This document shows positions 18,547-27,513 of a stretch of 64,000 nucleotides of DNA, one piece after another; the stretch's first letter is position 1, and each line of letters opens with the position of its first letter. Under the pieces are notes generated by a model. It ran no database searches and was not told the origin of the DNA. It saw only the letters and a program-made list of their open reading frames with translations. The stretch is from Mesorhizobium sp. (GTDB lineage Bacteria; Pseudomonadota; Alphaproteobacteria; Rhizobiales; Rhizobiaceae): the NCBI RefSeq assembly GCF_004962245.1, contig NZ_SUHQ01000008.1:62001-126000 (forward strand), in the 5' to 3' direction. The translations under genes and the position numbers were made by a program.

Positions 18547-18694
18547 CATGGCTTGGCGTTCACCGGACAGCAGCAACAGCGGAAACTCGGGCCGTCGAAG
18601 GTTTCTTGTCTCCCGGCCGTCCGAACTGCATATCTCGCGCCAGCCCGCCCGTGAACGGGCGGCGTGATTGAAGCCATCCGGTTCGGAGACGACG

Positions 18695-19534
18695 ATGCTG
18701 GACGACAAAGACACCAGGCGCGAAGGCAGCGGGGTACAAGCCGTCGTATTTGCGCTCAACATCCTTGAATATGTCGCCCAGTGCCAGACCTCTGTCGGTG
18801 TATCCGAGCTTGCGCGCGCCTTCGACACCACGAAGAGCCGCATACACCGCCATCTCCAGACGCTGGTGACGGCCGGCTATCTGATCCGCAACGAAGAGAG
18901 CGAGCGCTATATGATCAGCGCCCGCCTCATGGCGCTGGGCCAGGCCGTCTCCGAAAGCTTCGAACTGGCTTCCGCGGCGCGGCAGACCGCGCGGGAATTG
19001 CGCGACCGGTTAGGTCACGCAGTCGCCATCAGCCAACCCGAAAAGGAAGGCAACCGTATCCTGCTGCTCATGCCCAGCCGCTCCAACATCGATATCAGCG
19101 TGAAGCCGGGCTCGATCCTGCAATTCCATTCCAGTGCGCAGGGAAAGCTCACTCTCGCCTTCGGGGACGCAATGCTGCTGCCGCAGGTGACAAGTGCCAG
19201 GCTCGATATGCATACACCCTACACGATCTCCGATCCCGAAAGGCTCAAGGCGGAAATCGATGCGGTGCGAAGGCGCGGCTGGGCGGTTGCGCCCAATGAA
19301 GAGATGGTGGGGCTCAATGCCCTGGCCGCCCCGATTTTCGATGCGTTGGGCCATTATGTCGGCGCCGTTGCAATAACCGACTCCGTTCAGTTCATCGGTG
19401 AAACGCCGACGACAGAGCAGGTCAGGCATATTTTCGATGCAGCGAGTCAAATCTCAAAGAATCTAGGCCATCGGCCGAAGCCCGGTGAAGCGCGACAGGT
19501 GTCTCACGCAGATGAAAACCTCTCCGGGCTATAG
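18695..19534 (+). CDS. IclR-family transcriptional regulator
   Basis: 279-aa regulator. N-terminal winged helix at about residues 10-70 (VGVSELARAFDTTKSRIHRHLQTLVTAGYLIRNEES), followed by the IclR ligand-binding domain (FHSSAQGKLTLAFG, RRRGWAVAPNEEMVGLNALAAPIFDALGHYVGAVAI). IclR proteins usually bind small acids and control nearby catabolic operons. Here the dctP operon and the cupin-like gene are the obvious targets. GGAG precedes the ATG at 18695; an upstream ATG at 18668 is possible. Confidence 0.88.
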   Translation: MLDDKDTRREGSGVQAVVFALNILEYVAQCQTSVGVSELARAFDTTKSRIHRHLQTLVTAGYLIRNEESERYMISARLMALGQAVSESFELASAARQTARELRDRLGHAVAISQPEKEGNRILLLMPSRSNIDISVKPGSILQFHSSAQGKLTLAFGDAMLLPQVTSARLDMHTPYTISDPERLKAEIDAVRRRGWAVAPNEEMVGLNALAAPIFDALGHYVGAVAITDSVQFIGETPTTEQVRHIFDAASQISKNLGHRPKPGEARQVSHADENLSGL

Positions 19535-19682
19535 GCCGACAGAAAGTCGTCCAAGTGATGTTCCAAAAGCTCGGAGCGAGACCTGGCGGAGGATACTCGA
19601 GACGCTGTTCGCGGACTATCCCGTTTCGATCACCGCCGCACTAGGGGTCCTGATAATCTTCCTTCTGGCATTGTGCTTATGA
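19512..19682 (+). CDS. Possible small membrane protein
   Basis: A 56-aa frame overlapping the end of the IclR gene and ending in a clear hydrophobic segment (about residues 35-56, VSITAALGVLIIFLLALCL). A GTG at 19485 would extend it by nine residues. The ribosome-binding site is weak and I recognise no family. It could be a real tail-anchored peptide or chance. Confidence 0.25.
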   Translation: MKTSPGYRPTESRPSDVPKARSETWRRILETLFADYPVSITAALGVLIIFLLALCL

Positions 19683-19804
19683 GATCCAGTGCTGCGAGCG
19701 CGCTGGCAAGCTGGACCTTTCCGTCAGGATAGACACTGTTCCACGCCAGACCAGCATTGCAGCCTCTCAACGCTTTCGAACAACGGCCACCATTCTCACG
19801 GGCT

Positions 19805-20473
19805 TCAGGCGGCCGTTTCGACCGGCAGGCCGGCGGCTTTCCATTCGGGATAGCCGTCCTCGAGCCGACGGACGAGATAGCCCCGCTCTCGCAAGGCGGC
19901 GACCGCTTCGAACGAGAGAACGCAATAGGGGCCGCGGCAATAGGCGATCACTTCCCGACCTGCCTCTAGCTCGCCCAGGCGACGCTCCAGTTCGGCCAGC
20001 GGGATGTTGAGGGCGCCTGGAAGATGTCCGACCGCGAACTCATCCTCTGGCCGCACGTCGAGAACCGTGACCATGCCGTCATGCAGCCGCGAGACGAGAT
20101 CGTCTCGCGACACCGGCTCCATTGCATCGCGAGCCCGGAAGTAGTCGGCCATGACGCGGTCGATTTCGGCCATGTTTCGCTCGCCGACGCGGCCGAGCGC
20201 CTTGATCAGCGTCACTACTTCGGCGTCGCCGGCAAGGCTGTAGAGCACGTGCTTGCCGCGGCGCTCCGTCTCGACGAGGCGCGCCCGCCGCAGGATCTGC
20301 AGGTGGCGCGACGTGTTGGCGAAGCTCAGATGGGCTCGCGCGGAGAGGTCCTCGACGCTGCGCACCCCTTGCGCGAGATGCTCCAGAAGCTCGAGCCGAT
20401 GCGGATGGCCGAGCGCCTGAGCCACTTCGGCAAGGCTCGCGTAGATCGCCTGTTTTGGTCCGGTGCTTGACAC
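19805..20473 (-). CDS. ArsR-family regulator fused to a rhodanese domain
   Basis: 222-aa fusion. Residues about 5-95 are an ArsR/SmtB winged helix (LAQGVRSVEDLSARAHLSFANTSRHLQ). Residues about 120-220 are a rhodanese domain (VTVLDVRPEDEFAVGHLPGALNIP) with the active-site cysteine in IAYCRGPYCVLS. Rhodaneses carry persulfide sulfur, so the fusion is a likely persulfide-sensing repressor. The GTG at 20473 is chosen because GGGGAG precedes it and because the ATG at 20494 lies inside the palindromic operator 20490-20515. Divergent from the MBL gene it probably controls. Confidence 0.85.
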   Translation of the reverse strand: MSSTGPKQAIYASLAEVAQALGHPHRLELLEHLAQGVRSVEDLSARAHLSFANTSRHLQILRRARLVETERRGKHVLYSLAGDAEVVTLIKALGRVGERNMAEIDRVMADYFRARDAMEPVSRDDLVSRLHDGMVTVLDVRPEDEFAVGHLPGALNIPLAELERRLGELEAGREVIAYCRGPYCVLSFEAVAALRERGYLVRRLEDGYPEWKAAGLPVETAA

Positions 20474-20489
20474 GGCTTCTCCCCAGTGG

Positions 20490-20515
20490 AACATTCAGCA
20501 GAATGATTGAATGTT
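20490..20515. promoter_or_regulatory. Probable ArsR-rhodanese operator
   Basis: Perfect 8-bp inverted repeat AACATTCA-N10-TGAATGTT in the 73-base gap between the divergent ArsR-rhodanese and MBL genes. Size and A/T-rich half-sites fit ArsR-family operators. Binding is inferred, not shown. Confidence 0.55.
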
Positions 20516-20546
20516 TCTAGCCTTTCGTAGCGAGGAGAGCAAGACC

Positions 20547-21287
20547 ATGATCCTTCGCCAATTCCTTCACACCGATCCAGTCGGCATCTCGTACCTGTTC
20601 GGCTGCGGCGGCAAGGCAGCCGCGGCCGTCGTCGATCCGGCCGGCGACATCGAGTTCTACCTGCGCGCTGCCGAAGACGCCGGCATGCGCATCCATTTCG
20701 TTGTCGACACGCATGTTCATGCCGACCATCTCTCCGCCGGCCGCGCGCTCGCCGAAGCGGCGGGCGCCGCATACGTGCTCTCTGCGCAGGCGGATGTTGC
20801 GTTCCCGTTCAAAGGCATGCGCGACGGCGAGGTCCTCTCGCTCGGCAACGTCACCGCAACCGTCCTGCACACGCCCGGTCACACCCCGGAGCACATCTGC
20901 CTTCTCGTCAGCGACCGCACGCGTGCCGACGAGCCGTGGTTCGTGCTGACTGGCCACACGCTGATGGTCGGCGACCTCGGTCGCACCGAACTCGCCGCCA
21001 ACGCCGAGCAAGGCGCAAAGGACCTCTTTCGGAGCGCCGGTCGGCTCAAGGCTCTCCCCGATCATGTCGAGGTGCTCCCCGGCGCCTATGCTGGCTCGGT
21101 CTGCGGCCGGCGCCTGAGCGGCAAGCCCTGGTCGACCATCGGTTTCGAGAAACGTCATAACGAGGCTCTCCGGATCGTGGACGAAGCCGCGTTCATCCGC
21201 TTCATGCTCGCCGAGATTCCGCCGGCTCCGCCCGAGGCCGCGGCACTCCGGGCCGCCAATTCCGCCCTAGCTGCGGCGGCGGCCTGA
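20547..21287 (+). CDS. ETHE1/Blh-like MBL-fold persulfide dioxygenase
   Basis: 246-aa metallo-beta-lactamase-fold protein. The metal motif THVHADH gives His56, His58, Asp60 and His61; further ligands are His112 (HTPGHTPEH) and Asp143 (VGDLGRTEL). The combination with LPGAYAGSVCG resembles ETHE1 and Blh persulfide dioxygenases, which oxidise glutathione persulfide to sulfite. The adjacent ArsR-rhodanese fusion supports that role. AGGAG precedes the ATG; the frame's earlier ATG at 20511 lies in the operator. Next gene starts three bases after the stop. Confidence 0.85.
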   Translation: MILRQFLHTDPVGISYLFGCGGKAAAAVVDPAGDIEFYLRAAEDAGMRIHFVVDTHVHADHLSAGRALAEAAGAAYVLSAQADVAFPFKGMRDGEVLSLGNVTATVLHTPGHTPEHICLLVSDRTRADEPWFVLTGHTLMVGDLGRTELAANAEQGAKDLFRSAGRLKALPDHVEVLPGAYAGSVCGRRLSGKPWSTIGFEKRHNEALRIVDEAAFIRFMLAEIPPAPPEAAALRAANSALAAAAA

Positions 21288-21290
21288 CCC

Positions 21291-22580
21291 ATGGACGAAG
21301 CGGCATCGGTTCCAGGCAAGACGGGTTCAACCGTCAGGCTCGGCCTCAGGGAGAACTGGCCGCAATTCGCGCTGCTCGTCGTGATCAATGCCTTTGTCGG
21401 CGGCATGGTCGGGATAGAACGAACAGTGGTGCCGCTGATCGGATCGGAGGAGTTCCACGTCACGTCGACGACGCTCATCGTCTCCTTCATCGTCAGCTTC
21501 GGCGTCGTCAAGGCCCTCGCCAATCTGGTCTCGGGCCAGCTTGCCGACGCGTGGGGCCGCAAGCGCGTACTCATTTTGGGATGGCTGGTCGGCCTACCGG
21601 TGCCGTTCATGATCATCTGGGCGCCGACCTGGGAATGGGTGATTGCGGCCAACGCATTGCTCGGCATCAACCAGGGGCTCGCCTGGTCGATGACGGTGAT
21701 CATGAAAGTCGATCTCGTCGGGCCGAAGTCGCGCGGCCTTGCCGTCGGCCTCAACGAGTTCGCCGGCTATCTCGCCGTCGGGGTGACGGCGTTCCTGACC
21801 GGCTATCTCGCCGCGCAATACGGACTTCGGCCGGTGCCGATCTATCTCGGCATCGGCTATGCGGTCCTCGGTGCCGGACTGTCGATCCTGCTCGTGCGCG
21901 ACACCCGGGACCACGTTCGGCTGGAGGCCTCATCCCACGCGCAGCAGTCCGCGCCGATCAGCTTTCGGCAGGTCTTCGCGCTCACTTCGTTCGGAGATCG
22001 CAACCTGTTCGCCGCCTCGCAGGCCGGTCTCGTCAACAACCTCAACGACGGCATGAGCTGGGGCATCTTCCCATTGTTCTTCGCTTCCTTCGGCCTTGGT
22101 GTCGAGCGTATCGGCATCCTTAAGGCGATCTATCCCGCGACATGGGGTATCTTGCAGGTCGCCACAGGCCCCTTGAGCGACCGCTGGGGGCGCAAGGGCC
22201 TGATTGTAGCCGGCATGTGGGTTCAGGCCGCCGGCCTGTTTCTCACCGCGGCGACGCGCCAGTTCGAGGGGTGGATCGTCGGCAGCCTTCTGCTCGGCCT
22301 CGGCACGGCGATGGTCTACCCGAGCCTGATCGCAGCCGTCTCAGATGCCTCGCATCCGACCTGGCGCGCCCGCTCGCTCAGCGTCTACCGGTTCTGGCGA
22401 GATCTCGGCTACGCGATCGGTGCGCTCTCCGCCGGCCTCATCGCCGACAGCTTCGGGCTGTCATGGGCGATCGCATCGATCGCCGCGCTGACGTTTTTCT
22501 CGGGGTTGGTCGTGGCTGTCGTGATGAGCGAATCGGATGTCGCGCGCGCGTCCCATCCGTCCTCGAGGAGGGCAACATGA
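21291..22580 (+). CDS. MFS transporter
   Basis: 429-aa major facilitator with about twelve membrane helices. The loop 2-3 signature GQLADAWGRKRVL and the matching second-half motif GPLSDRWGRKGLI are clear. Directly behind the MBL gene, so it may export sulfite/thiosulfate or another sulfur product, or be a drug-type exporter; the sequence does not decide. Confidence 0.88.
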   Translation: MDEAASVPGKTGSTVRLGLRENWPQFALLVVINAFVGGMVGIERTVVPLIGSEEFHVTSTTLIVSFIVSFGVVKALANLVSGQLADAWGRKRVLILGWLVGLPVPFMIIWAPTWEWVIAANALLGINQGLAWSMTVIMKVDLVGPKSRGLAVGLNEFAGYLAVGVTAFLTGYLAAQYGLRPVPIYLGIGYAVLGAGLSILLVRDTRDHVRLEASSHAQQSAPISFRQVFALTSFGDRNLFAASQAGLVNNLNDGMSWGIFPLFFASFGLGVERIGILKAIYPATWGILQVATGPLSDRWGRKGLIVAGMWVQAAGLFLTAATRQFEGWIVGSLLLGLGTAMVYPSLIAAVSDASHPTWRARSLSVYRFWRDLGYAIGALSAGLIADSFGLSWAIASIAALTFFSGLVVAVVMSESDVARASHPSSRRAT

Positions 22581-22777
22581 CGGCGGTGGCAGATCGTCCG
22601 CCCGAGCAATTGATCCGGCGCAAATTCGCCGCGCTGTCTTTGGCTTATACTGAAATTCAACCACGACCGGCGGCGGCAGTACGGAAAGAACCGAAAGCAT
22701 TTCCGTATCGAAGCCGTGGAGCCGCCAGCGAGTTGGAACGGGCTCTGCCGAGCCCCATGAGAGGCAAGGAGGATATC

Positions 22778-23263
22778 ATGACGTTGATTTCACTGACGCG
22801 CGTGGCCGCGCTCGCCGCCATTGTCGCCGCCGGCGTGACGACTACAGCCGCCGCGCAAACGACCGCAGCCGATCCGCATCATCCAGATACGACGGTCACA
22901 CAGGCCTCTCCCGAGCCTGGGGATACGACGGGACAAGACCAAGGTGCACAGCCCGCCCAACCCGGCATGATGCCTCCCGGAATGATGGGCCAAGGCATGA
23001 TGGGCCAGGGCATGATGGGCAAGGGCATGGGGCAGGGCATGATGGGCGAGATGATGCAGCCCGGCATGATGGGCGCAATGCCGATGATGCGCATGCGCGG
23101 GCATATGATGAAGATCATGTTCGCCATTGCCGACACGGACGGCGACGGCGGGCTCTCCTTCGAAGAGATCTCGGCCATCCATAAGCGAATCTTCGACAAG
23201 GTGGACGCCGACAAGGACGGCAAAGTAACGCCCGAGGAGGTTCAGGCATTCATGCGGGAGTAG
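22778..23263 (+). CDS. Met-rich EF-hand periplasmic protein
   Basis: 161-aa protein with a Sec signal peptide (about residues 1-26, ending TTAAAQ), a Pro/Gln-rich stretch, then a methionine-glycine repeat block of GMMGQ-like units (about 62-105), and two C-terminal EF-hands with loops DTDGDGGLSFEE and DADKDGKVTPEE. EF-hands bind calcium; Met-rich tracts in exported proteins often bind Cu(I). AGGAGG precedes the ATG. The same frame is open upstream, with another ATG at 22577 that overlaps the MFS stop and has its own GGAGGG; the signal peptide argues for 22778. Confidence 0.8.
   Translation: MTLISLTRVAALAAIVAAGVTTTAAAQTTAADPHHPDTTVTQASPEPGDTTGQDQGAQPAQPGMMPPGMMGQGMMGQGMMGKGMGQGMMGEMMQPGMMGAMPMMRMRGHMMKIMFAIADTDGDGGLSFEEISAIHKRIFDKVDADKDGKVTPEEVQAFMRE
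22964..23080 (+). repeat. In-frame 15-bp tandem repeat block
   Basis: Imperfect repeats of a unit close to GGCATGATGGGCCAA run through the EF-hand gene and encode the GMMGQ-like peptide units. Such a tract can gain or lose units in frame. Confidence 0.65.
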
Positions 23264-23341
23264 CCGCGCGCGCAAGCTGATCGCCGGGCGCGACGGCCTT
23301 CGCGGCACTGCCGACCAAGCTGACCATGATGGAGTTCGCCA

Positions 23342-23701
23342 ATGCAAAAGGCTCTGATTCCGATTTTCGCGGCGGCGAGTGCCGCCCTCATCCTCGCGCC
23401 TGGCGCGGTGTTGGCGCAGGCACCGTCAGACGCTGACAGGTACGCTTACGGGCCACATATGATGTGGGGTGGAGGCTGGTACGCCATGATTTTCGGGCCG
23501 CTGTTCATGATCCTCTTCCTCGCCGTGCTGATCGCAGCCGTGGTTTTTCTCGCCCGCTGGGCCGGCGGGCCATGGCAAACAGTGCCACCGCATCACGCGC
23601 CGCCGGGCCGCACACCGCTCGACATTCTCAAGGAACGCTTTGCGCGCGGCGAGATCGACAAGGACGAGTTCGAGGAACGGCGCCGCGTACTCGGCGAATA
23701 G
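23342..23701 (+). CDS. SHOCT-domain membrane protein
   Basis: 119-aa protein with a signal peptide (about 1-26), one membrane helix (about 49-72, MIFGPLFMILFLAVLIAAVVFLA) and a C-terminal SHOCT motif (LDILKERFARGEIDKDEFEERRRVL). SHOCT is a short oligomerisation motif found at the end of many membrane proteins. It is 78 bases after the EF-hand gene, probably co-transcribed. Function is unknown. It is convergent with secDF. Confidence 0.8.
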   Translation: MQKALIPIFAAASAALILAPGAVLAQAPSDADRYAYGPHMMWGGGWYAMIFGPLFMILFLAVLIAAVVFLARWAGGPWQTVPPHHAPPGRTPLDILKERFARGEIDKDEFEERRRVLGE

Positions 23702-23751
23702 CCGTCGGCGCCGAAATCGACGCCGTCGCGGATCAGCTTCGAGCTGTCACG

Positions 23752-26307
23752 TCATAAGGCCTGTCGCGCCGGCGGCTCTTTCGCCGCCGCGGCTTCCTCT
23801 GGACTGAGGGCGCCCGGCCGGAGCTTGAACAGGATCAGGAGCGGCCCGGCGACGAAGATGGAGGAATAGGTCCCAGCGAGGATGCCGAAGATCATCGCTA
23901 TCGTGAAGGACTGGATGACCTCGCCGCCCCAGATCGAAAGCGCCGCCAGCGCGAACAGCGTGGTCACGCCGGTCAGCACCGTTCGCGCCAGCGTCTGGTT
24001 CATCGACAGGTCGAGCAGCTCGGCAATCGGCATCCTTTTATAGCGGCGCAGATTCTCGCGGACCCGATCATAGACAACAACTGTATCGTTGATGGAATAG
24101 CCAACAATAGTCAGGATCGCGGCTATCGAGGTCAAATTGAACTCTATGCCCGCGACGACGTAGAAGCCGACCATCAGGATCACGTCGTGGAACGTCGAAA
24201 TGATGGCGCCGAGCCCGAACTGCCACTCGAACCTGATCCAGATATAGACGAGCATCGCCAGCAGCGAGGCGAGCACACCCATTGTGCCGTTGAACGCGAG
24301 TTCGGAAGACACTGTCGGACCGACAACCTCGATGCGACGGAACTCGTAATCGGTTTCGAGCGCGCTTCTCACTTTCGCAACGGCGGACTGTTCGGCAATG
24401 TCGCCACCCCCCTGGGTGCCGATGCGGATCAGCACATCCCGGGCCGACCCGAACTCCTGCACCTGCACCTCACCCAGTTCGAGACCTGTCAGGCGCTCAC
24501 GGATGTCGCCGATGTCGGCCTGCTGGCCCTTTGCCTGCACCTCGATGCTCGAACCGCCGCGGAAGTCGATGCCGTAGTTCATGCCGACAGTGAAGAACAG
24601 CGCAGCCGAAGCGATCGACAACAGCAAGGACAGCGTGAAGGCGTACTTTCGGAATGCCATGAACGGCACGCGCGTGTCGTCGGGCACCAGGCGCATGACA
24701 CCGCTGGGCATGGCTTTCGGGCGCTGCCGGCGAAGCCAGAACGCGACCAGCCAGCGCGTCAGCGTGAAGGCCGTGAACACGGTGGTGACGATGCCGATGG
24801 CGAGTGTCACGGCAAAGCCCTTGATCGGGCCCGAGCCGAGGAAGAACAGGATGACGGCGGCAATCAGCGTCGTCACATTGGCGTCGACGACGGTCGCCAG
24901 CGCCTGTTTGAACCCGGAATCCATCGACTGCACGATCGAGCGCCCTTGGCGGTTCTCTTCGCGGACGCGCTCGAAGATGATGACGTTGGAATCGACCGCC
25001 ATGCCCATCGTCAGCACGATGCCGGCGATGCCAGGCAGCGTCAGCGTCGCGCCGAGAACCGACAGGACCGCGATGATCAGCGCGACGTTGGCCAGGAGCG
25101 CGATATTCGCGATCAGTCCCAGCCGCCCATAGGCGAACAGCATGAAGCCGACGACGAGGACCCCGGCGATGATTGACGCGAACTGGCCCGCCTCGATCGA
25201 ATCGCTACCAAGGCTCGGACCGACGGTGCGTTCCTCGACGATGGTGAGGTCGGCAGGCAGTGCGCCGGCGCGCAGCAGGACCGCAAGGTCGTTCGCGCTC
25301 TCCACCGTGAAATTGCCGGATATCTGCCCGGTGCCGCCCATGATCGGTTCGCGGATCTGAGGTGCTGAGATCACCTCGTTGTCGAGGATGATCGCGAACA
25401 GGCGCCCGACATTGCTCTGGGTAGCCTGACCGAAGCGGGTGGCGCCGCGGTTGTCGAAGCGAAACGAGACCACCGGCTCGTTGGTGCGCTGGTCGAAGGT
25501 TGCCTGCGCATCGACGAGGTTTTCACCGGAGACGATGACCCGGTTCTCGATCAGATGGGGAACCGGCGGATCATCCGTCGAATTCATCACCGTCGAGCCC
25601 GCCGGCGGGCGGCCGGAGATCGCCTCCTCGACCGGAATCGACTGGTCGACCATCTGGAAGGTCAGCTTCGCGGTCTGTCCGAGAATATCCTTCAGCCGCT
25701 GCGGATCCTGCAGGCCCGGCACCTGGACCATGATGCGGTCCGACCCCTGGCGCTGGACGATCGGCTCGGTCGTGCCGAGCTCGTTCACGCGCCGGCTCAC
25801 CACCTCGATCGATTGAGTCAGCGCCGCGGCGACCCGGTAGTCGACCCCGGCTTCGGTCAGGGTAAAACGCAGCAGGCCCGGTTCCGGCTCGGCCATCTCC
25901 ATTTCGGTCACGGAGCCGCTCATGAAAAGGCCGGTCGAGATCGGCTGCGTCAATCTTTCGAGCGCGCGCTTCGCAGCTTCGATCTGACCTTGGTCGCGAA
26001 TGCGGACCTGGATGGAATTGGCGGTGCCGGCAAGCCCGGTATAGCCGATCTGGGCATCGCGCAGCGCTGTGCGGATCTCGTCGCGTGCCGATTCGAGGCG
26101 TTCGTTGGCGAGGTCCTGCCGATCGATCTGGAGCAGGATATGCGAGCCGCCCTGCAGGTCGAGCCCTAGCGTCAGCTGCTGCTTTGGCAGCCAATTCGGC
26201 AGCGATGCCAGAGTGGGGGCGGGAACCAGGTTGGGCGCTGCGTACAGGATACCGGCCAGGACCGTCAGCCAGATGAGAATGGTCTTCCAGCGCGAAAAAT
26301 GCAGCAT
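23752..26307 (-). CDS. secDF: Protein translocase SecDF (fused SecD and SecF)
   Basis: 851-aa inner-membrane protein that assists the Sec translocon using the proton gradient. The SecD half (about 1-540) starts with a membrane helix, then the conserved LGLDLQGGSHILLQ, the large periplasmic P1 domain and the D5-type motif MGMAVDSNVIIFERVREE. The SecF half (about 550-851) begins RKYAFTLSLLLS, with MNYGIDFRGGSSIEV and GYSINDTVVVYDRVREN. Many rhizobia carry a fused secDF in addition to or in place of separate genes. It stands alone on the minus strand. Confidence 0.95.
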   Translation of the reverse strand: MLHFSRWKTILIWLTVLAGILYAAPNLVPAPTLASLPNWLPKQQLTLGLDLQGGSHILLQIDRQDLANERLESARDEIRTALRDAQIGYTGLAGTANSIQVRIRDQGQIEAAKRALERLTQPISTGLFMSGSVTEMEMAEPEPGLLRFTLTEAGVDYRVAAALTQSIEVVSRRVNELGTTEPIVQRQGSDRIMVQVPGLQDPQRLKDILGQTAKLTFQMVDQSIPVEEAISGRPPAGSTVMNSTDDPPVPHLIENRVIVSGENLVDAQATFDQRTNEPVVSFRFDNRGATRFGQATQSNVGRLFAIILDNEVISAPQIREPIMGGTGQISGNFTVESANDLAVLLRAGALPADLTIVEERTVGPSLGSDSIEAGQFASIIAGVLVVGFMLFAYGRLGLIANIALLANVALIIAVLSVLGATLTLPGIAGIVLTMGMAVDSNVIIFERVREENRQGRSIVQSMDSGFKQALATVVDANVTTLIAAVILFFLGSGPIKGFAVTLAIGIVTTVFTAFTLTRWLVAFWLRRQRPKAMPSGVMRLVPDDTRVPFMAFRKYAFTLSLLLSIASAALFFTVGMNYGIDFRGGSSIEVQAKGQQADIGDIRERLTGLELGEVQVQEFGSARDVLIRIGTQGGGDIAEQSAVAKVRSALETDYEFRRIEVVGPTVSSELAFNGTMGVLASLLAMLVYIWIRFEWQFGLGAIISTFHDVILMVGFYVVAGIEFNLTSIAAILTIVGYSINDTVVVYDRVRENLRRYKRMPIAELLDLSMNQTLARTVLTGVTTLFALAALSIWGGEVIQSFTIAMIFGILAGTYSSIFVAGPLLILFKLRPGALSPEEAAAAKEPPARQAL

Positions 26308-26452
26308 ATTCTTATCCGTTCAGCCCATATCGGGCGGAAACCGCCTCCGACAAGTGCTTTGGCGTTCCGATCGGCGAGCAACTCGACGAGAGCCCGAACG
26401 GAACGCGATGTGAAAGTTCTGGGAGTCAGGGGCCGCGGTAGCGCGGCCAAGA

Positions 26453-26869
26453 TCATGCCGTGAGAAGCGGAGGCGCGCGCGCATCGAAGGCGCGGATCGG
26501 CGGCAGTTTCGGTCGGTCTTCACACCATATGCCAAACGATGCGGCTGACGCGGTTTCGAGCGGCAGGCGTAAATCCGGGATAATGCAAAAGGGCTTGCCG
26601 TTTCCCGCAACGGCAGGCGTTCCCGTCTTGAAGCGGGAAGTCTCAGCACCAACGTGGCGCGCAATGTCGCGCGCAAGGATAGTCGGGTGTGTGACTGGTC
26701 CGGTCGCGCCGATTTGCCCTTTAGCAAGGTCCTGTGCGATCTGGTCGGCTGTTGCCGCAGGAATGGTCCAGACCAAAAAGAGGAACGAAGCGAGCAGCCG
26801 CAAACCAGCACTCGCGCTGAGCAGCACGCCGGGCCTTATGCTAGCCTGTCTTCGACCGCTTCGTCTCAT
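26453..26869 (-). CDS. Hypothetical exported protein
   Basis: 138-aa frame with a likely signal peptide at about residues 15-42 (LLASFLFLVWTIPAATADQ). The mature part has two cysteines (KPFCIIPD and GIWCEDRP) and no recognised domain. GGTGAG lies before the ATG. It is isolated between secDF and the SRPBCC gene, with 145-167 base gaps on each side that show nothing else. Confidence 0.45.
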   Translation of the reverse strand: MRRSGRRQASIRPGVLLSASAGLRLLASFLFLVWTIPAATADQIAQDLAKGQIGATGPVTHPTILARDIARHVGAETSRFKTGTPAVAGNGKPFCIIPDLRLPLETASAASFGIWCEDRPKLPPIRAFDARAPPLLTA

Positions 26870-27036
26870 CTCACCGGTAGGCTCTTCATACACTGCGATT
26901 AATGCACCTTCGCCTTCGTTGCTTCAGGAAGCGGCAGGCCGCACTCTTAGTCTTTAGCTATAGCACATGCATTGCGAATTGAAGCGCACCTTTCACGTAC
27001 TCAAAGGGTAAGTGTGTTGGCCGATCGATTGGCAGC

Positions 27037-27513
27037 CTACCGCTTCTCGATCAATTGGACATAACTTTGCAGGATGCCGCTCCAGCCACGATCGGATTCG
27101 AAGATCTCACGTGCCGCTTCGCCGGCCGCGCCCATGTTCTCAAGGCGGCGATGCTCAAGCTCGACGCGAGTCGCGTTCTCGCCGGCCTCGGAGAACTTGA
27201 TCTCGACTTCGGTCAGCAGCGACGGATCATATTGCCAGTCGGTGCGAATCCGCCATGCCAGGACGATGCGGTTTGGCGGTTCCCACGCCAGCACCTCGCC
27301 CCAGTCGCATTCCGTCCCATCCTCGCCGGTCTCAAACCAGCGGCCGCCTGCCTTTGGCTCGATAGTCGCGCTCCTGAGCGCGGACTTGCCTATGGAGTGG
27401 GACGCCGGCCACCAACGTCCGAACCCGCTCGTGAACACATCAAACGCCGTGGCAACCGGCACGTCCACGGTGACCGACTTGCGCACAGGCGCCGGTTTGA
27501 TGATCGCCGTCAT
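27037..27513 (-). CDS. SRPBCC/AHSA1-domain protein
   Basis: 158-aa START/Bet v1-like (SRPBCC, AHSA1-type) protein. The N-terminal strand pattern KSVTVDVPVATAFDVFTSGFGRWWP, EPKAGGRWFE and VLAWEPPNRIVLAWRI are typical of the family. Members bind hydrophobic ligands; this subgroup is regularly paired with a small ArsR regulator. The start overlaps the arsR stop by four bases (ATGA), so the two are translationally coupled. Role is unknown. Confidence 0.85.
   Translation of the reverse strand: MTAIIKPAPVRKSVTVDVPVATAFDVFTSGFGRWWPASHSIGKSALRSATIEPKAGGRWFETGEDGTECDWGEVLAWEPPNRIVLAWRIRTDWQYDPSLLTEVEIKFSEAGENATRVELEHRRLENMGAAGEAAREIFESDRGWSGILQSYVQLIEKR

Noticed and set aside
22142..22777. Upstream extension of the EF-hand frame
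   Set aside because: Mostly a shadow of the MFS gene; only the part from 22577 could be real and is listed as a finding.
24187..25176. 329-codon plus-strand frame inside secDF
   Set aside because: Antisense shadow rich in Asp/His/Arg; secDF on the other strand is unambiguous.
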